A program made the translations under genes and the position numbers. Below, in pieces: positions 44,745-49,304 of a DNA stretch of 49,304 nt; the first letter of the stretch is position 1; each line of letters begins with the position of its first letter. The notes beneath the pieces were generated by a model, which had not been told where the DNA came from, did no database searches, and was given only the letters and a program-made list of their open reading frames with translations. The DNA comes from Vibrio marinisediminis. Lineage in GTDB: Bacteria > Pseudomonadota > Gammaproteobacteria > Enterobacterales > Vibrionaceae. The stretch lies in NCBI RefSeq assembly GCF_014050145.1, contig NZ_JACFYF010000021.1, forward strand, positions 1 through 49,304. The letters are read 5' to 3'.

Positions 44745-44994
44745 CATCGTCGCGTAGCTGGTGCTATCTAGAAGTATAGATGGCTGAATAGGGAATCTGG
44801 TTAGAATCCAGAACTGACGCGCAGCGGTAATAGAGAACGAACGCTCAAAAGACACTGCACCTAGATTGATGTGGGAAGTCGAGCAAGTAGATGAAGATGC
44901 AAAGCTCTTAAGTCCGAATACCTGCCAGCAGCTGAGCCACACTGGAAGCAATCGCTTCATGCTCAGTAGGATTTACGCGATTTAGGATTATAAA
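44745..44994 (+). promoter_or_regulatory. Cobalamin riboswitch upstream of btuB
   Basis: The btuB leader carries the cobalamin riboswitch landmarks in order: GGTGCTATCTA..., GGGAA (44791-44795), GAATCC (44804-44809), and the B12 box AAGTCCGAATACCTGCC (44910-44926). Downstream, two exclusive helices are possible: GAAGC/GCTTC (44945-44958) and AATCGC/GCGATT (44950-44955 with 44977-44982), the second next to the SD. Adenosylcobalamin binding should switch btuB translation off. Confidence 0.9.
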
Positions 44995-46887
44995 ATGAAC
45001 CGATCAATTTTAGCTGTGACCGTAGCGTCGCTGCTTTCTTACGCCCCTTATTCCCTAGCTCAGCAAGCTGATGAGACAATGGTTGTTACCGCCAACCGTT
45101 TTGAGCAGCCTAAGTCTTCGGTAATTGCGTCTGCGGATGTAATTACCAAACAACAAATTGAACAGTTACAGCTTAAGACTTTAACGGAAGCTCTAAAGTG
45201 GTTGCCAGGAGTTCAAGTTACCAATAATGGTGGGCAAGGGCAATCAAGTGACGTATATATTCGTGGTAACTCTTCTAGTCATATAATTGTATTACTTAAT
45301 GGCGTACGTATAGGTAGCTCAACACTAGGCAGTGCGAACTTTACTGCAATTCCTTTGACCGGTGTTGAGAAAATAGAGTTAGTTCGAGGTGCTCGTGCTG
45401 CTATTTATGGTGCGGATGCGATTGGTGGTGTAATTAACATTGTGACAGATGTAGATAACAGTGGTGAAAACAGCGCACAAGCCAATGTTGGATTCGGTAG
45501 TGATGGGTATAAACAAGCAAATGCTGGTGGCTATACGCGCATCGGTGATAGTGGCTGGTTTAAAGTTGGTGTCAATGCAGAAGGAGCTGATGGGTTTGAT
45601 GCTACAGATGAAACATACACACCATCACAGCCTGATAAAGATGGATTTGAGCGTTATGACTTATCATTAGAAATTGGTTCAAAGTTAAATGATAATTGGC
45701 AGGGTCGTTTAAGTGGCTTTTACCATGACTCACGAAGTGAGTACGATGCTTACATTGATTATGATTCATCATTTAATGAGTATGTATCACCTAATAAGCA
45801 AAAAAGTAAGTTATTAAATGTTGCAGGGCAGCTAGAGTACTCTAGTGCTAGTTGGTTCTCATCTATTACAGTGGCACAGAATCGTGATGAATCAGTCCAG
45901 TTGAATGGTGAATTTCCGGGTAGCACCATCGTGACAGATCGTTTTGTGGCAAGTTGGTTAGCATCTTATGAGATTGATGATTTCTTTAAGCTACTGGGAG
46001 GATTAGAGTATCTTAAAGACTCTGTATCAGACTCAATTCTATATAGTGTTTGGGATAGTGAGTTCCAAAGTTACGATGATGAAGATCGCAAGAATCTAGC
46101 AGGCTATATTTCTTCTATTGCTCAATTTGGTCAGCTAGATCTAGAAGCAAGCCTCCGTCATGATGATAATGACGCATATGGTGAATATACCACCTGGCAA
46201 CTTGGAGCGGCTTACAATGTAAGTCAATCTTTTCGATTGATTTCATCAGCAGGTACAGCATTTAAAACGCCTACATACAATGACTTGTATTGGCCTGAGT
46301 ATGGTAATCCAGAACTTAAGCCTGAAGAGTCATTTGGCTATGAGGCTGGTTTTGAGGCTTACTCTGACTATGTTGATGTGAGAGTTGTTGGTTACCGAAG
46401 TGAAATTGATAACCTAATTTCGTATCAAGGAAGAGGCGTAGATTTAGAAAGCTCGAACGCGGTTATCAAAGGTGTGGAAATCAGCGCAAGTTTTGATACA
46501 GGACCATTTAGCCATTTCGTATCAGTTGATCTTCTTGATTTTGATAATCCGGTTAACGTAGCTGGTTCTGGACAACCTGCACAAATTGAATCTAAAAAGC
46601 TAAATCGACGAGCGGAAGAAGTCTATAAATGGTTAGTTAGCTATGCATGCAATGATTTCCAAGCTGATTTAGCTTACATGTATCAAGGCGAAAGATTCGA
46701 TGATACAAAAAATCTAACGAAGTTGGATTCCTATAGTTTAGTTGACATATCTCTATCCTACGACGTAACAGAACAGCTTAAAATGCAGGCTAAGGTTTCA
46801 AATTTGTTTGATGAAGATTATGAAACAGTCGCGACGTATAATACGCAGGAACGTGCTTACTATTTAAATGCTCATTATAAATTTTAA
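44995..46887 (+). CDS. btuB: Vitamin B12 TonB-dependent outer-membrane receptor BtuB
   Basis: A 630-residue TonB-dependent receptor that imports cobalamins across the outer membrane. A signal peptide (about 1-22) ends in LAQQ, the TonB box is ETMVVTA, and the plug domain (about 30-150) includes VYIRGNSSSHIIVLLNGVRI and LVRGARAAIYGADAIGGVINI. The barrel ends in the terminal Phe of HYKF required for assembly. The B12 riboswitch and this placement support the assignment. The 3' half looks richer in A and T than neighbouring genes. Confidence 0.94.
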   Translation: MNRSILAVTVASLLSYAPYSLAQQADETMVVTANRFEQPKSSVIASADVITKQQIEQLQLKTLTEALKWLPGVQVTNNGGQGQSSDVYIRGNSSSHIIVLLNGVRIGSSTLGSANFTAIPLTGVEKIELVRGARAAIYGADAIGGVINIVTDVDNSGENSAQANVGFGSDGYKQANAGGYTRIGDSGWFKVGVNAEGADGFDATDETYTPSQPDKDGFERYDLSLEIGSKLNDNWQGRLSGFYHDSRSEYDAYIDYDSSFNEYVSPNKQKSKLLNVAGQLEYSSASWFSSITVAQNRDESVQLNGEFPGSTIVTDRFVASWLASYEIDDFFKLLGGLEYLKDSVSDSILYSVWDSEFQSYDDEDRKNLAGYISSIAQFGQLDLEASLRHDDNDAYGEYTTWQLGAAYNVSQSFRLISSAGTAFKTPTYNDLYWPEYGNPELKPEESFGYEAGFEAYSDYVDVRVVGYRSEIDNLISYQGRGVDLESSNAVIKGVEISASFDTGPFSHFVSVDLLDFDNPVNVAGSGQPAQIESKKLNRRAEEVYKWLVSYACNDFQADLAYMYQGERFDDTKNLTKLDSYSLVDISLSYDVTEQLKMQAKVSNLFDEDYETVATYNTQERAYYLNAHYKF

Positions 46888-46892
46888 CCACG

Positions 46893-46915
46893 AAAACCGC
46901 CTTCGGGCGGTTTTT
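46893..46915 (+). terminator. Terminator after btuB
   Basis: AAAACCGCC (46893-46901) pairs with GGCGGTTTT (46906-46914) on a stable TTCG tetraloop. It sits only 20 bases before the next gene, so some read-through to it may occur. Confidence 0.9.
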
Positions 46916-46934
46916 ACTTTCTGAGATAAAAATT

Positions 46935-47618
46935 TTGAAAAACATCATTGTCAGTTGGTCTTCTGGTAAAGACTCAACGCTCACTCTAGAGCGCTTGATG
47001 GAAAGCGATGAATACAATGTAGTCGGTTTGTTTACCACTTATCTTGAAGACGAAGTTCCTTTTCAAGCCACGCCGATAGAAGTGGTTGAGATGCAAGCTG
47101 AACTGTTAGGGTTTCCTCTTGTTAAAATCGCTCTACCGGAAGTATTTCCAAGCAACGAGTTATACCAATCCTTAGTTGTAAATGGCTTAAAATCGTCGAA
47201 CCTTGATTTTGAGTATGTGGCATTTGGTGACATGTTCTGTAATGGCATTGCCGATTACCGTCGTAGCTATATTGAATCAGCAGGGTGGCAATGTGTTTTT
47301 CCTCTTATGGGAGAAGCAAGTAATAAGCTTGCAAACGAAATCTTGTCGCGAGGAATTATCACTATGTTAGTGACAGCAGATGGCGATCGAATCTCTCGAG
47401 ATCTTTGTGGACGTTGGTATGACGAACAGTTGTTGCAAGAGCTACCGAAAGAGGCTGACCCATGTGGTGAGCATGGCGAATTCCATACACTAGTCACTGA
47501 AACTCGCAGTTTTAACGGCAAGCTAGAATTACAACTAACCTATATAGAGCATGGTAAGCGATTTTCTCATCAAAGGTATCAAGCCAAATCATTGCTAAAA
47601 CCAAATCGCAGGGTATGA
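46935..47618 (+). CDS. DUF71/Dph6-like ATP-pyrophosphatase, possible B12 salvage
   Basis: A 227-residue protein of the adenine-nucleotide alpha-hydrolase superfamily (DUF71, COG2102). SWSSGKDSTLTL is the PP-loop, and EADPCGEHGEFHTLV is the conserved C-terminal motif. Eukaryotic Dph6 of this family makes diphthamide, but comparative genomics has linked bacterial members to cobalamin salvage; adjacency to btuB fits that. The start is TTG with a weak SD (GAGAT), 47 bases after btuB. The substrate is not known. Confidence 0.85.
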   Translation: MKNIIVSWSSGKDSTLTLERLMESDEYNVVGLFTTYLEDEVPFQATPIEVVEMQAELLGFPLVKIALPEVFPSNELYQSLVVNGLKSSNLDFEYVAFGDMFCNGIADYRRSYIESAGWQCVFPLMGEASNKLANEILSRGIITMLVTADGDRISRDLCGRWYDEQLLQELPKEADPCGEHGEFHTLVTETRSFNGKLELQLTYIEHGKRFSHQRYQAKSLLKPNRRV

Positions 47619-47649
47619 TTTGCCTCATATTCATTACGGGAAAAGTTAA

Positions 47650-48441
47650 GTGTCTCAACAACCCAAAGTTCTGATTTTTGATTCTGGTGTCGGCGGGCTG
47701 TCAGTCTATCAAGAGATTGAAGCGCGCTTGCCACAATTAGATTATTACTATCTGTTTGACAACGCCGCTTACCCCTACGGGGAATTAAATCGCCAAACGT
47801 TGATTGAACGAGTGGATTCACTGGTCTCAAGTATGGTTGCGAAACACCAGATTGATTTAGTGGTGATTGCCTGTAATACAGCAAGCACCATTGTATTGCC
47901 TTCTCTACGCTCACTATTGACGATTCCTGTCGTTGGAGTTGTACCTGCGATTAAGCCTGCCTCGAACCTTGCGCATAAAGCGGTTGGGCTGATAGCCACA
48001 CCCGCAACGGTAAAAAGAGAATACACTCACGAACTGATCAGAGACTTTTCGCAGAATAAACCTGTTGAATTGCTTGGGCTAACGCGTTTGGTGGATATTG
48101 CGGAAGAGAAGTTAAGAGGGCTTCCCGTATCACTTGAAGAATTACATCAGCTGTTAGCGCCTATTGCGAATAAAGTGGACGTTGCTGTTTTAGGCTGTAC
48201 TCACTTTCCTCTTATAAAAGAAGAAATACAATCAGTGCTTGGAGAGCAGGTGCTGCTGGTGGATTCGGGAGAGGCGATAGCTCGTCGAGTACAAGAACTA
48301 CTGAGCATCGAAAAAAGTAATAATATAGAGGGAATAAAAGAAATCTATTCCAGCGCAACTCCTTGGCAAGAAGAAGCGCTGAATATAGCGTTAGCTAAGT
48401 TAGGGTTTAATCCAGTTCGTCCCTTTCATCTAGAGCTTTAG
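47650..48441 (+). CDS. murI: Glutamate racemase MurI
   Basis: A 263-residue racemase that makes D-glutamate for peptidoglycan. The acid/base cysteines are Cys75 in VIACNTAST and Cys183 in LGCTHFPL, and the opening [11 protein letters not shown] holds Asp11 and Ser12. The start is GTG, 31 bases after the DUF71 gene. Its last 35 bases overlap the convergent RRM gene. In E. coli murI also lies between btuB and an rRNA operon. Confidence 0.97.
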   Translation: MSQQPKVLIFDSGVGGLSVYQEIEARLPQLDYYYLFDNAAYPYGELNRQTLIERVDSLVSSMVAKHQIDLVVIACNTASTIVLPSLRSLLTIPVVGVVPAIKPASNLAHKAVGLIATPATVKREYTHELIRDFSQNKPVELLGLTRLVDIAEEKLRGLPVSLEELHQLLAPIANKVDVAVLGCTHFPLIKEEIQSVLGEQVLLVDSGEAIARRVQELLSIEKSNNIEGIKEIYSSATPWQEEALNIALAKLGFNPVRPFHLEL

Positions 48442-48856
48442 GTTCATTAGCAATACGTACTTTTAGTGTACGCTGCATATAATCCTTCTCATTTAGGGCT
48501 GCAATGGCAGTTTCTGCATCAGAGGCTGCCATTACGACAAAACCAAATCCACGTCTTTTACCTGTACGTTTGTCTTTCATTAGGCGAACTGCAAACACTT
48601 CACCATGTTTAGCAAACAACTCTTTTACGTGAGACTCATTTGCTTTGTAGGGTAAGTTGCCCACATAAAGCGTTTTAGTCGCAGGATCATTTAGAGGCGT
48701 TGTATCAATTGTTGCGCTAGAAAATTTCAAAACAAAAGCGGAAGCAACAACACCAACAACAAAGCTAATGGCGGGGGAGAGATCTACCTGAGAAAAGACA
48801 ATACCGCCGAGTACTGCCAAGGCAATGATCATAACTATTGATTTATTTGAACTCAT
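48407..48856 (-). CDS. RNA-recognition-motif protein with N-terminal membrane segments
   Basis: A 149-residue protein. Two short hydrophobic stretches (about 7-22 and 29-44) precede one RRM (about 62-140). RNP2 is TLYVGNLPY and RNP1 is [10 protein letters not shown], both with aromatic residues kept. The C terminus is acidic. Small RRM proteins are known in vibrios and cyanobacteria, but a membrane-anchored form is unusual and the role is unknown. Its 3' end runs 35 bases into murI on the other strand. Confidence 0.85.
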   Translation of the reverse strand: MSSNKSIVMIIALAVLGGIVFSQVDLSPAISFVVGVVASAFVLKFSSATIDTTPLNDPATKTLYVGNLPYKANESHVKELFAKHGEVFAVRLMKDKRTGKRRGFGFVVMAASDAETAIAALNEKDYMQRTLKVRIANEPKALDERDELD

Positions 48857-49048
48857 AATCAGAATACTACTTCTAGGTCAGAGAAAATTAGATGCCTACT
48901 TTTAACAAAATAGACACATGGATCTTACGTCTATAGCGGCTCTTTTTCCAATATATTGATGTGACATGACTCAAATGTTGATATTTTATACTATTTTTAA
49001 AGATTTGCTGCCTTTTTAGGCAAACAAAATCTATTTATCAAAAAACAC

Positions 49049-49076
49049 TTGTCATGTTCTCAAAGCTCCCTATAAT
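49049..49076 (+). promoter_or_regulatory. rRNA operon promoter P1
   Basis: TTGTCA (49049-49054) and TATAAT (49071-49076) are 16 bases apart, followed by a GC-rich discriminator (GCCGCC). This is the standard strong, ppGpp-sensitive rRNA P1 layout. Confidence 0.9.
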
Positions 49077-49154
49077 GCCGCCTCACTGACACGGAACGAG
49101 ACGTAAGTCACGATTCGAAGAAAGTGAGAGAGAAAAGAAAGTTTATTAAAACGC

Positions 49155-49182
49155 TTGACTCTCAAAGCGGGAAGCGTAAGAT
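49155..49182 (+). promoter_or_regulatory. rRNA operon promoter P2
   Basis: TTGACT (49155-49160) and TAAGAT (49177-49182) are 16 bases apart, about 106 bases after P1, as in other rRNA operons. Confidence 0.85.
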
Positions 49183-49228
49183 ACGCACCCCTAGCAACGA
49201 AGCGCTGAGCGCCTAGCTTGTTAGAAAA

Positions 49229-49242
49229 TGCTCTTTAAAAAT
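49229..49242 (+). promoter_or_regulatory. rRNA antitermination boxA
   Basis: TGCTCTTTAAAAAT matches the NusB/NusE-binding boxA of rRNA leaders. Downstream, CAATCTGTGTGGGCACTCG is the usual leader segment before 16S rRNA. Confidence 0.9.
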
Positions 49243-49304
49243 ATAAACCTATCAATCTGTGTGGGCACTCGTTGATGATAATCCAATAAGTTGTTACTTA
49301 GGTA

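Larger units (their letters stand above)
48857..49304. other. Upstream region of an rRNA operon
   Basis: No protein gene is seen in these 448 bases. The left part is the leader side of the RRM gene. AT-rich DNA about 49000-49046 may act as an UP element and Fis region for the rRNA promoters annotated separately. The 16S gene should begin past the window. Confidence 0.8.

Overview
The window looks like a piece of the main chromosome of a Vibrio (Vibrionaceae, Gammaproteobacteria). Nearly every gene has an obvious gammaproteobacterial counterpart. The protein sequences and blocks such as hemCDXY-cyaA-cyaY-lptM-lysA-dapF-xerC and trmA/btuB/murI/rrn are those of vibrios. The species cannot be fixed from sequence alone. 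The left edge appears to be the last bases of a tRNA followed by a terminator, and the right edge is the promoter and leader region of an rRNA operon, so the window probably spans the unique DNA between two rRNA/tRNA operons.

Layout. 1-660: a possible tRNA end, a terminator and a small periplasmic cytochrome c. 676-4782 (minus): the heme operon hemC-hemD-hemX-hemY. 5129-12747: cyaA with its TTG start, cyaY on the opposite strand, lptM, lysA, dapF, a DUF484 gene, xerC and yigB, in enterobacterial order. 12752-18088: a DTW-domain tRNA modification enzyme with a lipoprotein, an EVE protein, yigL, pldB and rhtB. 18120-19346: an EAL-HDOD protein that matches CdgJ. 19431-22696: a compact arsenate-resistance operon, arsR-GAPDH-phosphatase-arsJ, with an operator at its front and a terminator at its end. 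22741-27300: an acyltransferase, a DUF2500 protein, a possible membrane-tethered HEPN-like protein, a long G/T-skewed intergenic region with an unreported 26-codon membrane ORF beside it, yhhN, a YecH-family gene and yhgN. 27358-33878: rsmD-yhhL (minus), ftsY-ftsE-ftsX, rpoH, glpE-glpG. 33927-42993: a FliL-like gene, ubiC-ubiA, plsB and dgkA (divergent), lexA with two SOS boxes, an LCM-type methyltransferase gene with its start buried in a hairpin, sthA and fabR-yijD. 43451-48856: trmA, a cobalamin riboswitch with btuB, a DUF71 ATP-pyrophosphatase gene, murI, and a membrane-anchored RRM protein. 48857-49304: rRNA promoters and leader.

Most of the window is core housekeeping: tetrapyrrole, lysine, peptidoglycan precursor, ubiquinone and phospholipid synthesis, division and SRP targeting, heat shock and SOS. 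The accessory part is about 18.1-26.7 kb. The arsenate operon is the clearest functional system there. Its GAPDH would make 1-arseno-3-phosphoglycerate and ArsJ would export it, so no arsenate reductase is needed, and none is present. The sensor ArsR lacks the classical cysteine site, and the phosphatase between the two enzymes has no assigned role. Other points worth a look are the SD-burying hairpin after lexA, the hairpin in the plsB leader, the (Glu-Ala) repeat in FtsY, the DnaA-box-like cluster between rpoH and glpE, and the coupling of a DUF71 gene to btuB.
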